From Pimelobacter simplex (GTDB taxonomy: Bacteria; Actinomycetota; Actinomycetes; Propionibacteriales; Nocardioidaceae): a stretch of 64,000 nucleotides of DNA. Within the stretch, counting starts at the first letter, position 1; each line of letters opens with the position of its first letter. Positions 8,906 to 17,577 of this stretch are shown piece after piece. The stretch spans positions 124,001-188,000 of the forward strand of contig JADCLI010000004.1 of assembly GCA_016803235.1 (NCBI GenBank), in the 5' to 3' direction. The notes below the pieces were generated by a model. It did no database searches, was not told the origin of the DNA, and saw only the letters and a list, made by a program, of their open reading frames with translations. The position numbers were made by a program, and so were the translations under genes.

Positions 8906-10290
8906 CCAGCCCCACCCTCGACTCGGCCTTCGTCGCCGCCCTGGTCGGTGAGCTCGGCGCGCGTTGCCGGGTCATCACGGACGGCGACCTCCTGGCGTCG
9001 TACCGACAGGACATGGCGAGCGTCGTCCCCGGTGGCCTGCCGTGCGCGGTCGTGCTGCCCCGGACCACGCAGGACGTGTCGGCCGCGCTGCGGCTGGCGT
9101 CGTCGTACGGCGTGGCGGTGGTGCCGCGCGGCGCCGGGACCTCGCTGGCCGGCGGTGCCAGCGCGGTCGAGGGCTGCCTCGTGCTCTCGACGGAGGCGAT
9201 GTCGTCGATCCGGTCACTGGACCCGCTCGACCGGGTCGCGGTCGTCGAGGCCGGCGTCGTCAACGCGGACCTCGACCGGGCGGCGGCCGAACACGGGCTG
9301 ATGTTCGCGCCCGACCCGTCGAGCTGGGAGACCTCCACCGTCGGCGGCAACGTCGCGACCAACGCCGGCGGGCTGCGCTGCGTGAAGTACGGTGTCACCC
9401 GCCAGTCCGTGCTCGGCCTCGAGGCCGTGCTCGCCGACGGCCGGGTCGTCTCGACGGGCACCCGCACCACCAAGGACGTCGCGGGCTACGACCTCACCGG
9501 CCTCCTCGTGGGCTCCGAAGGCACGCTCGGGGTGATCACCGCCGCCACCGTCCGGCTCACCCGTCGCCCGGTCGTTGCGCCGACGACGGTCGTGGCTGCC
9601 TTCGCCTCGCTGGAGGCGGCCGGAGAGGCTGTCGCCCTGGTCGTCGCCCGGGGTCCGGAGGTCTCCCTGCTGGAGCTGCTCGACGGCACCACGCTGCGCG
9701 CCATCGACTCCTGGAAGCGGATGGGCCTCGCGGGCATCGAGGCGATGCTCGTCGTCCAGGTCGACGGCCGGTTCGCGTCCGACGCGGCCACCGTCGCCGC
9801 GCTGTGCGAGGAGGCCGGCGCCGTCGACGAGCCCGCAGTGTCGACCGAGCCGACCGAGGCCGACGAGCTGCTCGCGATCCGCCGCCTCGCCTACCCCGCC
9901 GCCGAGCGCCTCGGCCAGTGCCTGGTCGAGGACGTCGGCGTCCCCGTCTCCCGTCTGCCCGAGATGATCCGCCGGATCGACGCCGCCGCCACCCGGCACG
10001 GCGTGACCGTGCTGACCGTCGCCCACGCCGGCGACGGCAATCTGCACCCGACCTTCGTCTTCGACCACGGCGCCGAAGGGATCCCGCCCGCCGTTGCCGC
10101 CGCGGCCGACGAGGTCTTCGCCGCGGCCCTCGAGCTCGACGGCACCATCACGGGCGAGCACGGCGTCGGCGTGCTCAAGGCGCACTGGCTCGAGCGGCAG
10201 GTCGGTGCCGAGTCGATGGAGCTGCACCGCGCCGTGAAGCGGGCGTTCGACCCGCTCGGGATCATGAACCCGGGGAAGCTGCTCGCCTGA
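8902..10290 (+). CDS. FAD-binding oxidoreductase, GlcD / D-lactate dehydrogenase type
   Basis: 462 residues of the VAO/PCMH flavoprotein family. The FAD-binding segment has VVPRGAGTSLAGGA near residue 75 and SSWETSTVGGNVATNAGG near residue 140. The C-terminal FAD-oxidase domain contains AHAGDGNLHP and the closing ITGEHGVGVLK...NPGKLL. Enzymes of this family oxidise 2-hydroxyacids such as glycolate or D-lactate, or related aromatic alcohols, to 2-oxo acids. The ATG overlaps the P450 stop (ATGA), so it is expected to act in the same pathway. A role on a hydroxy-acid intermediate derived from the lyase/P450 substrate is plausible but unproven. Confidence 0.88.
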   Translation: MTSPTLDSAFVAALVGELGARCRVITDGDLLASYRQDMASVVPGGLPCAVVLPRTTQDVSAALRLASSYGVAVVPRGAGTSLAGGASAVEGCLVLSTEAMSSIRSLDPLDRVAVVEAGVVNADLDRAAAEHGLMFAPDPSSWETSTVGGNVATNAGGLRCVKYGVTRQSVLGLEAVLADGRVVSTGTRTTKDVAGYDLTGLLVGSEGTLGVITAATVRLTRRPVVAPTTVVAAFASLEAAGEAVALVVARGPEVSLLELLDGTTLRAIDSWKRMGLAGIEAMLVVQVDGRFASDAATVAALCEEAGAVDEPAVSTEPTEADELLAIRRLAYPAAERLGQCLVEDVGVPVSRLPEMIRRIDAAATRHGVTVLTVAHAGDGNLHPTFVFDHGAEGIPPAVAAAADEVFAAALELDGTITGEHGVGVLKAHWLERQVGAESMELHRAVKRAFDPLGIMNPGKLLA

Positions 10291-10637
10291 GCCACCCCGA
10301 TCGACGAGCGGCCCGAGCCAGAGCTCGTCGAGCAACCCGAGCCAGAGCTCGTCGAGTAGCCCACGGCCGAGGGACGAGGCCGTGGGCGTATCGAGACGCT
10401 GGTGAGGCGTCTCGATACGCCGCTGCGCTCGTTCCTCGCTCCGCGGCTACTCGACGAACTCCGGACCTTCCTTACAGACACCTCACCGAAGCCCCACCAC
10501 GCCACGTCTCGATACGTCCTCGCCCAGGAGCTCGGGCCACTCGACGATCTCAAGGGCCGGCCGAGCTCGGGGAAGAGACAGCGGGGACCGGGCGTGCCCG
10601 TCCGGTCCCCGCCGCTCACCCTCACCGCTCCGGGCCC
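10291..10637. other. 347-bp non-coding gap filled by a nested repeat
   Basis: No convincing gene is seen on either strand between the FAD oxidoreductase (+) and the convergent aminotransferase (-). Bases 10312-10461 are the composite repeat described separately. The remaining ~175 bp holds short further copies of GTCTCGATACG-like and CTCGGGCCACTCGACGA-like words (about 10507-10560) but no clear terminator. Confidence 0.7.
10312..10461. repeat. Composite palindromic repeat (long REP-like element, copy 1)
   Basis: Two tandem 24-bp direct copies (10312-10335 and 10336-10359) of CCCGAGCCAGAGCTCGTCGAG plus three bases. These run into a perfect 10-bp hairpin at 10359-10387 and a perfect 14-bp hairpin at 10386-10420 (GCGTATCGAGACGC, 7-nt loop). 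All are enclosed by an outer imperfect inverted repeat (10345-10361 with 10445-10461, 16/17 matches, ending in GTCGAGTAGCC). The same GTATCGAGAC...GTCTCGATAC core recurs at 25.3 and 55.5 kb. It lies between convergent genes, so it could also terminate transcription. Confidence 0.85.
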
Positions 10638-11702
10638 TCACTCCCAGGTGGCGAGCACCTCTGCGAGCACCGCCCGCAGGTCCGGGTCACCGACGGTGAT
10701 CCGGACGCCTTCGTCGGCGAACGGCCGGACCAGCAGGCCGTGCCCACGACACAGGTCCGCGAACTCGTGGGACCGCGAGCCGAGCGGGAGCCAGACGAAG
10801 TTCGCCTCCGAGTCCGGTACGACGACCCCGCGCCCGCTGAGCAACGCGACCACCTGCGAGCGCTCCTCCCGGGTGCTCGCCACCCGGGCGGCGAGCACCG
10901 AGGGGTGGGCGAGCGAGGCCAGGGCGGCGGCGACGGCCACCGACGAGACCGGGAAGGGTGGGAGGACCGAGCGGACCGCCCCCGCCACCTCCACGGACGA
11001 GACCAGGTAGCCCGCCCGCAGCCCGGCCAGGCCATGGGCCTTGGAGAAGGTCCGCAGGACGACGACGTTGCCGCGCGCGGCCAGCGCGGGCACCGACATC
11101 GACGCCGGTCGCTGGCGGGCGTCGTACTCGGTGTAGGCCTCGTCCAGCACGACCAGCACGTCCGGGGGCACGGAGTCGAGGAAGTCCGACAGGGCGCTCC
11201 AAGGGACGACCGTGCCGGTGGGGTTGTTCGGGTTGCAGACGATCGCGACCCGCGTTGCCGGCCCGATCGCCGCCGCCATGGCCGGCAGGTCGTGCGACCC
11301 GTCGGCACGGAGCGGCACCGGCACGGACCGGCCGCCGGCGACCTGGACGCTGAGCGGGTACGCCTCGTACGAGCGCCACGCCATCACGACCTCGTCGCCG
11401 GGCCGCAGGTAGGTCAGCAGCAGCCGGTCGAGCAGCGGCAGTGCGCCGTCGGCCACGGCGACCTCGCCCGCATCGACCCCCCACGCCCCGGCCAGCGCGG
11501 CAGCCAGGTCGGCGCCCCCGATCATCGGGTAGCGCGTCGCACGGGAGACGGCGCCGAGCGCCGCGTCCAGCACCGGCCCGGTCAGCGCGCCGGGCGCCTC
11601 GTTCGACGACGCCCGGACCCGGACCGGCACCGGCCCCGGCGCGACCGAGGAGTACGCCGCCAGCCCGGTCAGGTCCGGCCGCGGGGAGGGCGCGAGCGTC
11701 AC
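10638..11702 (-). CDS. Histidinol-phosphate / aromatic aminotransferase family (HisC/Pat)
   Basis: 354-residue fold-type-I PLP aminotransferase. The PLP lysine is in [15 protein letters not shown], with CNPNNPTGT and [10 protein letters not shown] as the classical class I/II motifs and a final Arg in the GVRITVG-like segment. It is shorter and sits outside a his operon; its GTG start overlaps the stop of the amino-acid ABC ATPase by 4 bp. That linkage, with the substrate-binding protein and permease upstream, suggests it transaminates the imported amino acid. Actinobacterial Pat (phenylalanine/aromatic aminotransferase) is the closest alternative to HisC; the two cannot be separated by eye. 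Confidence 0.85.
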   Translation of the reverse strand: MTLAPSPRPDLTGLAAYSSVAPGPVPVRVRASSNEAPGALTGPVLDAALGAVSRATRYPMIGGADLAAALAGAWGVDAGEVAVADGALPLLDRLLLTYLRPGDEVVMAWRSYEAYPLSVQVAGGRSVPVPLRADGSHDLPAMAAAIGPATRVAIVCNPNNPTGTVVPWSALSDFLDSVPPDVLVVLDEAYTEYDARQRPASMSVPALAARGNVVVLRTFSKAHGLAGLRAGYLVSSVEVAGAVRSVLPPFPVSSVAVAAALASLAHPSVLAARVASTREERSQVVALLSGRGVVVPDSEANFVWLPLGSRSHEFADLCRGHGLLVRPFADEGVRITVGDPDLRAVLAEVLATWE

Positions 11703-12487
11703 GCGAGCACCTTCGACAGGAACGCCTGGGTGCGCGCCTCCCGCGGCCGTTCCAGCACCTCGGCCGGAGGACCGGACTCGACGACCACGCCGCCGTCCAT
11801 GAAGTACACCCGGTCGGCGACCTCGCGGGCGAAGCCGAGCTCGTGGGTCACCACGATCATCGTCATCCCGTCGTCGGCGAGCTGCCGCATCACGGCCAGC
11901 ACGTCACCGACCAGCTCCGGGTCGAGCGCGGAGGTCGGCTCGTCGAAGAGCATCAGGTCGGGCTGCATCGCCAGCGCGCGGGCGATCGCCACGCGCTGCT
12001 GCTGGCCGCCGGAGAGCTGCGAGGGGTAGTTGTCGACCCGGTCGGCGAGCCCGACCCGGTCGAGCAGGGCCCGCGCCCGCCTCTCCACGATCGAGCGCTT
12101 CTCGCGGCGGACCACCATCGGCCCCTCCATGACGTTCTCCAGGGCGGTGCGGTGCGCGAAGAGGTTGAACCCCTGGAACACCATCCCGATCCCGGAGCGG
12201 CGTACGGCGACCTCGCGCTCGTTGAGCTCCTTGAGCTTGTCGCCGTGCGGGCGGTAGCCGACCCGGTCGCCGCCGACCCACATCTCGCCCCGGTCGAACT
12301 TCTCCAGGTGGTTGATGCAGCGCAGGAACGTGCTCTTGCCCGAGCCGGACGGCCCGAGCAGGCAGACCACCTCGCCGCGGGCGACCGACATGTCGATGCC
12401 CTTGAGCACCTCGACGTGGCCGAACGACTTGTGCACGTCCCAGGCCTGGAACATCGGCTCCTGCGAGCCGTCGGCAACGGCGCTCAT
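11699..12487 (-). CDS. Amino-acid ABC transporter ATP-binding protein (GlnQ-like)
   Basis: 262 residues with Walker [10 protein letters not shown]-loop [10 protein letters not shown], signature LSGGQQQR, Walker [15 protein letters not shown] and switch His in VVTHELGF. The short insertion after the Walker A region and the spacing are those of polar-amino-acid importers (GlnQ/ArtP class). It energises uptake with the permease encoded immediately upstream (4-bp overlap) and the lipoprotein receptor before that. The ATG at 12487 was preferred for the overlap; an internal Met at residue 12 would also leave an intact domain. Confidence 0.92.
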   Translation of the reverse strand: MSAVADGSQEPMFQAWDVHKSFGHVEVLKGIDMSVARGEVVCLLGPSGSGKSTFLRCINHLEKFDRGEMWVGGDRVGYRPHGDKLKELNEREVAVRRSGIGMVFQGFNLFAHRTALENVMEGPMVVRREKRSIVERRARALLDRVGLADRVDNYPSQLSGGQQQRVAIARALAMQPDLMLFDEPTSALDPELVGDVLAVMRQLADDGMTMIVVTHELGFAREVADRVYFMDGGVVVESGPPAEVLERPREARTQAFLSKVLA

Positions 12488-13395
12488 GCGACTGCCTCTC
12501 CCTTGCGTGCGGCACGGCTGGCCCTGCGGCTCACCCGGTGGTGGGAGAAGCCGCGGCCGAAGTGCCGCTCGATGAAGTACTGACCGACGGAGAGCACCGC
12601 CGAGATCGCGAGGTACCACAGCGCGGCCACGATGAGCAGCGGGATGGTCTGGTAGGTCCGCGAGTAGATGTTCGACGCGGTGGTCATCAGCTCGGTGTAG
12701 CCGATCACCAGCACCAGCGCGGTGTGCTTGAGCATGCCGATGGTCTCGTTGCCGGTCGGCGGGATGATCACCCGCATCGCCTGGGGCAGCACGACGCGGC
12801 GCATCACCTGCGAGCGCCGCATGCCGACCGCGCTGGCCGCCTCGGCCTGGCCCGGCGGCACCGAGAGGATGCCGGAGCGCACGATCTCGCTCATGTACGC
12901 CGCCTCGTTGAGCCCGAGCCCGAGCAGCGCCGCGGTGAGGGGCGAGATCAGCTCGTTGGCGCTCCACGACGCACCTCCGAACCCGATGGTCGGGTAGAGC
13001 GCGGCGAGGAAGTACCAGAACAGCAGCTGCACCAGCAGCGGCGTGCCGCGGAAGAACCAGGAGTACGTCCACGCCGCCGACGACAGGATCGGGTTCGGCG
13101 AGAGCCGGAGCACGGCGATCACGACGCCGAGCCCGACGCCGATCGCCATCGCGGCAGCGGTGAGCATCAGTGTCCTCGCGACGCCCTGGAGGATCGGCTG
13201 GGCGAACAGGTAGTCGCCCACGACGTCCCACTGGAAGCGCTCGTTGCCGATGACCTGGGTGATCCCGCCCGCCACGACCAGGAGGACCACCGCGGCCATC
13301 GCCCACCGGGCCGGGTGCCGGGTGGAGAGGACCACCCGCGCGTCCCGCGCGAACGCGGGACGTGCGGGGGTCTCGGTCACGGGAGCCGAGGTCAC
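12484..13395 (-). CDS. Amino-acid ABC transporter permease
   Basis: 303 residues of the HisM/GlnP family. After a cytoplasmic N-terminus there are about five to six transmembrane helices. The EAA loop in [24 protein letters not shown] contacts the ATPase, and [14 protein letters not shown] is the typical second-helix motif. A long periplasmic-side insertion ([19 protein letters not shown]) is present. The GTG start at 13395 overlaps the substrate-binding-protein stop by 4 bp. Only one permease gene is visible, so the channel is probably a homodimer. Confidence 0.92.
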   Translation of the reverse strand: MTSAPVTETPARPAFARDARVVLSTRHPARWAMAAVVLLVVAGGITQVIGNERFQWDVVGDYLFAQPILQGVARTLMLTAAAMAIGVGLGVVIAVLRLSPNPILSSAAWTYSWFFRGTPLLVQLLFWYFLAALYPTIGFGGASWSANELISPLTAALLGLGLNEAAYMSEIVRSGILSVPPGQAEAASAVGMRRSQVMRRVVLPQAMRVIIPPTGNETIGMLKHTALVLVIGYTELMTTASNIYSRTYQTIPLLIVAALWYLAISAVLSVGQYFIERHFGRGFSHHRVSRRASRAARKGEAVA

Positions 13396-14282
13396 TGGGT
13401 GCCGCCGTTGATGGTGAACTCGTCGATGGCGCCGCTCTCGAGCCCGAACTTCTCCAGCGCCTCCTGGTACTCGCCGTTGTCCTCGAGCGCCTGAAGGGCC
13501 TGCTGGACGGCCTTCTGCAGCTCGTCGGTGCCCTTGGCGAAGACGATGCCGAACGGCTGCGACTCGTAGGGCTTGCTCATCACGAGACCCTCGGTCTGCG
13601 AGGCGGCGTACGCGCCGGGGGCGCTGTCCATCAGGACCGCGTCGACGCGGTCGTTCTGCAGGGCGAGGATGACCTGGTTCTGGCCGGGGAAGACGGTCGA
13701 CGTGATCGGGTCCTTGCCGTCGGCCTCGCACTGCTGGGAGGCCTCCTCGGCCTGCGGGACCTCGGTGGTGCCCTTGACCACCGCGACGGTGGTGCCGCAC
13801 ATGTCGGCCAGGGTGACGTACTTCCCGGCGTCCTCCTCGTGCGTCATGATCCCGGCGCCGGCCGCGAAGTAGTCGACGAAGTCGACCTCCTTCTGCCGCT
13901 CGAGGTTGTCGGTCATCGCCGACATCGCCATCTGGTACCGCCCCGAGGCGAGCCCCGGGATGATCGCGTCGAAGGCGATGTTGTCGAACTCGATGTCGAT
14001 GCCGAGCTGCTTCTCCAGTCCGTCGGCGATCTCGCGGTCGATGCCCAGCACGGTCTTGTTGTCGGTGTCGAGGAACTCGAACGGCGGGTACTCGACATTG
14101 CTCGCGATGGTGATCGACTTCTTGCCCTGCAGGTCCTTCGGGAGGGCGCTGTGCAGCGGGGCGGACGCGTCGTACGACGGCTTCTCGTCGGCCTCGCTGC
14201 TGCCCCCGCAGGCGGAGAGCAGGACGGGCAGTGCGAGGGCGAGGGCTGCGGCGGAGAGGGAGAGGTGGCGGGGTCGCGTCAT
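13392..14282 (-). CDS. Amino-acid ABC transporter substrate-binding lipoprotein
   Basis: 296 residues with a type-II signal peptide: MTRPRH, a hydrophobic stretch, and the lipobox LLSACGG. The mature part is a family-3 solute-binding protein ([50 protein letters not shown]). It captures a polar or aromatic amino acid outside the membrane. It is the first gene of the four-gene importer-aminotransferase operon and has an AGGAGCG ribosome-binding site. The start at 14282 is chosen because it places the signal peptide correctly; the ATG at 14357 would add 25 residues of low-complexity sequence. Confidence 0.92.
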   Translation of the reverse strand: MTRPRHLSLSAAALALALPVLLSACGGSSEADEKPSYDASAPLHSALPKDLQGKKSITIASNVEYPPFEFLDTDNKTVLGIDREIADGLEKQLGIDIEFDNIAFDAIIPGLASGRYQMAMSAMTDNLERQKEVDFVDYFAAGAGIMTHEEDAGKYVTLADMCGTTVAVVKGTTEVPQAEEASQQCEADGKDPITSTVFPGQNQVILALQNDRVDAVLMDSAPGAYAASQTEGLVMSKPYESQPFGIVFAKGTDELQKAVQQALQALEDNGEYQEALEKFGLESGAIDEFTINGGTQ

Positions 14283-14360
14283 GATGCGGTGCGCTCCTGG
14301 CGGCTGGTGGGTGTCGTGGATCACAGGAGGATCCGGCCGCGGAGCAGGGCGCAACAATCG

Positions 14361-14383
14361 CCGTTCCCACGGCGTGGGAACGG
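14361..14383 (-). terminator. Hairpin terminator after the DUF1023 cluster
   Basis: Perfect 10-bp inverted repeat CCGTTCCCAC / GTGGGAACGG with a 3-nt loop, beginning 17 nt beyond the stop of the lipoprotein gene. It separates that four-gene cluster from the amino-acid importer operon on the same strand. No T-run. Confidence 0.65.
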
Positions 14384-14399
14384 TCGCGGAGAGCGACGG

Positions 14400-14927
14400 T
14401 CAGCCGTCGGCGAGCAGGTCGACGCGGTGGTCGTCGTCGTCGAGGAAACCGCCGTCGTCGACCCCGACGCACTCGCTGCTGGAGATCGCGAACCCGAGCA
14501 GCCGCTCGCCGTGCTTGGCCTGCGAGAGCCCGAGCCGGAGGTCGTCGCGTCCCAGGTTGGCCCATGGTCGGGCACCGTCGGCGCCCTCCGTCACGACGAC
14601 CCAGCCGCCGGCGAGGAGCGCCGCTCGCGCGGCGGCGAACTGGGCCGGGACCTCCGCGGGCGTGCCGGCGACCGCGCCGCCGCTGCGGTAGGTGACACCG
14701 GGGTCAGGCTCGGACCGGCAGTACTCGGCGACGCCGCCTGCACGGGTCACCGCGAGTCCGGCACCGGCGAGCAGGTCGACGACCGCGCGGGTCTGCGCCA
14801 CCACCTCGTCCTGCAGGGTGGCGAGCTCCTCGACGCCCTTCCGGTCTCCCGCCCGCTCGTCCACGCCGCACCCTCCCAGGGTCAGTACGACGGCCGCCGC
14901 CGTCGCCACAAGGCTACGGAACGTCAT
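14400..14927 (-). CDS. Hypothetical lipoprotein
   Basis: 175 residues from the ATG at 14927 (14-bp overlap with the upstream hydrolase gene). The N-terminus is a signal peptide ending in a lipobox-like LGGCGV, so the protein is probably anchored outside the membrane. The rest is acidic and rich in Ala/Gly, with no domain I recognise; the last residues (DDGGFLDDDDHRVDLLADG) are strongly acidic. It is the last gene of the DUF1023/WXG100-like cluster and is followed by a hairpin terminator. It may be a partner or inhibitor of the hydrolase, as lipoproteins next to putative secreted effectors sometimes are; this is speculation. Confidence 0.75.
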   Translation of the reverse strand: MTFRSLVATAAAVVLTLGGCGVDERAGDRKGVEELATLQDEVVAQTRAVVDLLAGAGLAVTRAGGVAEYCRSEPDPGVTYRSGGAVAGTPAEVPAQFAAARAALLAGGWVVVTEGADGARPWANLGRDDLRLGLSQAKHGERLLGFAISSSECVGVDDGGFLDDDDHRVDLLADG

Positions 14928-16689
14928 CGGCACGGGTGTCCGAGCGACCGGGGACGTTGGTGGTCGGCTCCCGGAACCACTCGGGGTCCACGGGTCCCCA
15001 GTACCAGGGGTCGTGGCTGTGGGCGGCCGCGTTGACCTCGTCGCCGTGGCCGTCGACGATCTTCCCGAGGTTGTAGAGCGACTCCGAGTCGTGGTCGTAG
15101 TACCGGCTGTGGTCCGCCGTGTTCACGATCGGCCACCGATCGACCGACTCGGCCTCGAAGCGCTGGGCACCGAAGTCCTCCGCGGACGGGTCGACGCCGA
15201 GCCCGCCGGGGTTGTGGTACGCGCCCTCGTCGCCGAACAGCGTCACGAAGTCACGGCTGTTGCGGCCGTCGTAGACGTGGTCGGCGCCGACGCTGAAGTC
15301 GGCGGCGGTGTCGGCCGGGCCCGCGCCGGGGCTGCCGATGAGGACCACGTCGTCGGCGGCCAGGCCGTGGTCGACCGCGGCGTACGACGTCGCGGTCGAC
15401 CCGTAGCTGTGCCCGATCACGGTCAGGTGGGCCGGGTCGTCGGTGCGGGAGGCGCGCAGTCCCTCGACCGCGTCGGCCAGTCGCTGTCCGCCGTCCTCGG
15501 CGCGCCCGGTCGTGACCGTGTCGACGTCGATGGGCTCCTCGGGGGTGTCGTACCCGAGCCAGAACAGGGTCGCGACCGAGGAGCCGTCCCCGTTGTAGCG
15601 GGCCGACTCGTAGAGCCGGATCGCCTCGTCGGTGTAGCCGCCGACGTCGTTCATCTCGGTCGTGATGCCGGGGACCTGCACGGAGACGTCGACGGCGGTG
15701 TCGAGGTCGCCGACGCCCACCGCGACCCGCCCGTCGCCCCCGAAGGCGGCCGGGTCGTAGAGCCACAGCGTGCCGCCCGGCGTCTCGCCGTCGGTCGGGT
15801 CGACGTACCCGTCGGCCTTCGCCAGTGCCTTGCGGGCTGCCTCGGCGTTCTCCAGCACCGTGCGCTCGCCGGCGGAGAGGGTGCCGTCCTCCTCCTTGGC
15901 GCGAAGTCGAGCGAGGTCGTCGTCGAGCAGCACCCGGTTGGCCTGGTCGCGCGCGTCGGCGGGCAGCCCGTCGGCGGACCCGATGACGCCGGGGTAGGCG
16001 GCGATGACCGCCTCCCGCTCGGCGTCGGTGAGGTGCTCCCACCAGGCCCGCACCTGCACGGGCGGGGCGCCGGAGCCGGGCGCACCGGGCTGTTGCATCG
16101 CGGTGCGCGCCGTCTCGCCGACGCCGCCGTCGCCGGAGAGTCCCTCGGCGAGGGTGTCGGCCGCCTGGAAGGCCTGGCGCAGCAGGTCCTCGTTCTCCCG
16201 GACCCGGCGCTGCATCGTCTCGTGGTCGGCCACCAGCACCCCGTAGTCGGTGCGCAGGTCGGTGGCCCGTTGCTGCAGCGAGACGACCAGCTCCGGCGTG
16301 GCCTCGGTGGCCTGGTCGATGTCGGCGATCAGGGTGGTCCGCCGCTCGTCGAGGCCGGCCTTGCGCTCGACGAGCGCGTCATGGGTGCCGGTCAGGTCGC
16401 GCAGCGTGTCGGCGTACGACGTCACCGCCCGCCCGACGCGACGGACCGTCCCGGCCATCGCGGAGTGCTCGGGCGCCGCCTTCCCGGAGGCGACGACGTA
16501 GGCGTCGTAGGCGACGCCCCACCACGTGCTGCCGAGGTCGCGGAGGCGGGTCGCCTCCTCGCCGAACTCCTCGTAGCGGGCGGCCGCCGTGTGGAGCACC
16601 TCGGCCAGCATGTCGCACTGGGCGGCGTCGCCGGGCGGCTCCGGCAGGGACGCCGGCCGTGAGGCCGGGACCTCGATCGTGACGCTCAC
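14914..16689 (-). CDS. DUF1023 alpha/beta-hydrolase with WXG100-like N-terminal helical region
   Basis: 591 residues from a GTG start overlapping the upstream stop by 4 bp. Residues ~1-190 are helical, with a GSTWWG motif and coiled-coil-like stretches (LVERKAGLDERRTTLIADIDQ), comparable to WXG100/LXG-type N-termini. The C-terminal ~300 residues are a DUF1023 alpha/beta hydrolase: nucleophile elbow GHSYGSTATSYA, an Asp in GSPGAGPADTAADF or DSESLYNLG, and a His near NTADHSRYYDH. There is no signal peptide, so export through an ESX/type-VII-like route is plausible. Putative substrates of this family are lipids or esters. Encoded with a 102-residue WXG100-sized protein. Confidence 0.85.
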   Translation of the reverse strand: MSVTIEVPASRPASLPEPPGDAAQCDMLAEVLHTAAARYEEFGEEATRLRDLGSTWWGVAYDAYVVASGKAAPEHSAMAGTVRRVGRAVTSYADTLRDLTGTHDALVERKAGLDERRTTLIADIDQATEATPELVVSLQQRATDLRTDYGVLVADHETMQRRVRENEDLLRQAFQAADTLAEGLSGDGGVGETARTAMQQPGAPGSGAPPVQVRAWWEHLTDAEREAVIAAYPGVIGSADGLPADARDQANRVLLDDDLARLRAKEEDGTLSAGERTVLENAEAARKALAKADGYVDPTDGETPGGTLWLYDPAAFGGDGRVAVGVGDLDTAVDVSVQVPGITTEMNDVGGYTDEAIRLYESARYNGDGSSVATLFWLGYDTPEEPIDVDTVTTGRAEDGGQRLADAVEGLRASRTDDPAHLTVIGHSYGSTATSYAAVDHGLAADDVVLIGSPGAGPADTAADFSVGADHVYDGRNSRDFVTLFGDEGAYHNPGGLGVDPSAEDFGAQRFEAESVDRWPIVNTADHSRYYDHDSESLYNLGKIVDGHGDEVNAAAHSHDPWYWGPVDPEWFREPTTNVPGRSDTRADDVP

Positions 16690-16994
16690 CGCTCGGGCCC
16701 CAGCCGGCCGTCGATCTCGGCATAGCGCTGGTCGACGGTGTCGTCGGCGTTGCGGTAGTCGTCGGCCGCGGCGGTCAACGCGTCCACGAAGCCCTGCGCG
16801 ATCAGGGCGCTCTCGCCGGCGAAGCCCGCCCAGCGCTCCAGGAAGAGCGCGCCGGCGGGCTGGGCGCTGGGCGGCAGCCCGGCGGTGCTCGCCGTGCTCA
16901 GCTCCTGCTGCGAGCCGCTCATCAGCTCGGACAGCTGCTGCCAGTCGGTCACCGAGCGCATCAGGCGGGTGTACTCCAGGCCCATCACGCTCAT
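16686..16994 (-). CDS. WXG100-sized small helical protein
   Basis: 102 residues, almost all predicted helical, with a central turn near PSAQPAGALFLERWAGFAGES that resembles the W-x-G turn of WXG100/ESAT-6 proteins. No signal peptide. It is co-translated with the DUF1023 hydrolase (4-bp GTGA overlap) and the following hypothetical gene. The size, helix-turn-helix pattern and neighbourhood support a type-VII-secretion-like partner or chaperone role, but no EccC ATPase is in the window. The start at 16994 was chosen for the overlap; Met4 is an alternative. Confidence 0.7.
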   Translation of the reverse strand: MSVMGLEYTRLMRSVTDWQQLSELMSGSQQELSTASTAGLPPSAQPAGALFLERWAGFAGESALIAQGFVDALTAAADDYRNADDTVDQRYAEIDGRLGPER

Positions 16995-17533
16995 GGCGCA
17001 CCCTCCAGCAGGTACCACCCGGAACGGACCGTCAGGAAGAACCGTCCCGTCGCGGGGACCAGGACCAGGTCGATCTCCTCGCGGCCGGGGCCGGCCGGAC
17101 GGCCGGCGAGCACCCGCGGCATGCCGTCGGGCGGCGCGAGCACCCGCCAGCCCTCGCCGCGCAGCCTCGTGGCGGCGCGGTCGAGGAGGACGGCCGCGGT
17201 CACCGGGTCGACGCGGAGCCGGGTCCAGGTGGCCTCGTGGCGGGACAGGCCGGGCTCCGCGCCGGTGGTCCACCGGTCCCGCCACTCGTCGGGCTCGGTC
17301 TCGCCGACCAGCCGGTCCCACAGCTGCGCGACCCGGGCCGCGCACTCCGCCGTCGCCTGCTCGGCACCGGTGCCGGGGATCGGCGCGGCCGGCTCGACGA
17401 GCTCCGCGGGCCCGGTCGGCCCGGCCGGTGGCAGGAGGACCAGCTCGACGTCGGGATGCCGCTGTCGTAGGACCGACCAGAACGGGTCTGCGGCCACGTG
17501 CGCCGCGGCCCGAGGTCCACCCAGGAAGACCAT
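16991..17533 (-). CDS. Hypothetical protein, first gene of the DUF1023 cluster
   Basis: 180 residues with no motif I recognise. It is soluble, rich in Pro and Arg, with a C-terminal beta-like segment (EEIDLVLVPATGRFFLTVRSGWYLLEG). The ATG at 17533 has a strong GGGAGG ribosome-binding site and the 3' end overlaps the WXG100-like gene by 4 bp. Its constant coupling to that gene suggests a role as a chaperone or immunity-type partner (EspG-like in function if not in sequence); this is only contextual inference. Confidence 0.7.
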   Translation of the reverse strand: MVFLGGPRAAAHVAADPFWSVLRQRHPDVELVLLPPAGPTGPAELVEPAAPIPGTGAEQATAECAARVAQLWDRLVGETEPDEWRDRWTTGAEPGLSRHEATWTRLRVDPVTAAVLLDRAATRLRGEGWRVLAPPDGMPRVLAGRPAGPGREEIDLVLVPATGRFFLTVRSGWYLLEGAP

Positions 17534-17577
17534 GCCCCTCCCTTCCCGGGGCCGCCGGCGACCAAACCGGAGCGGGC

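Noticed and set aside
10291..10637. CRISPR-like array at the repeats near 10.3 kb
   Set aside because: The direct copies are adjacent with no unique spacers and form hairpins, so this is a palindromic repeat element, not an array. No cas genes are present.
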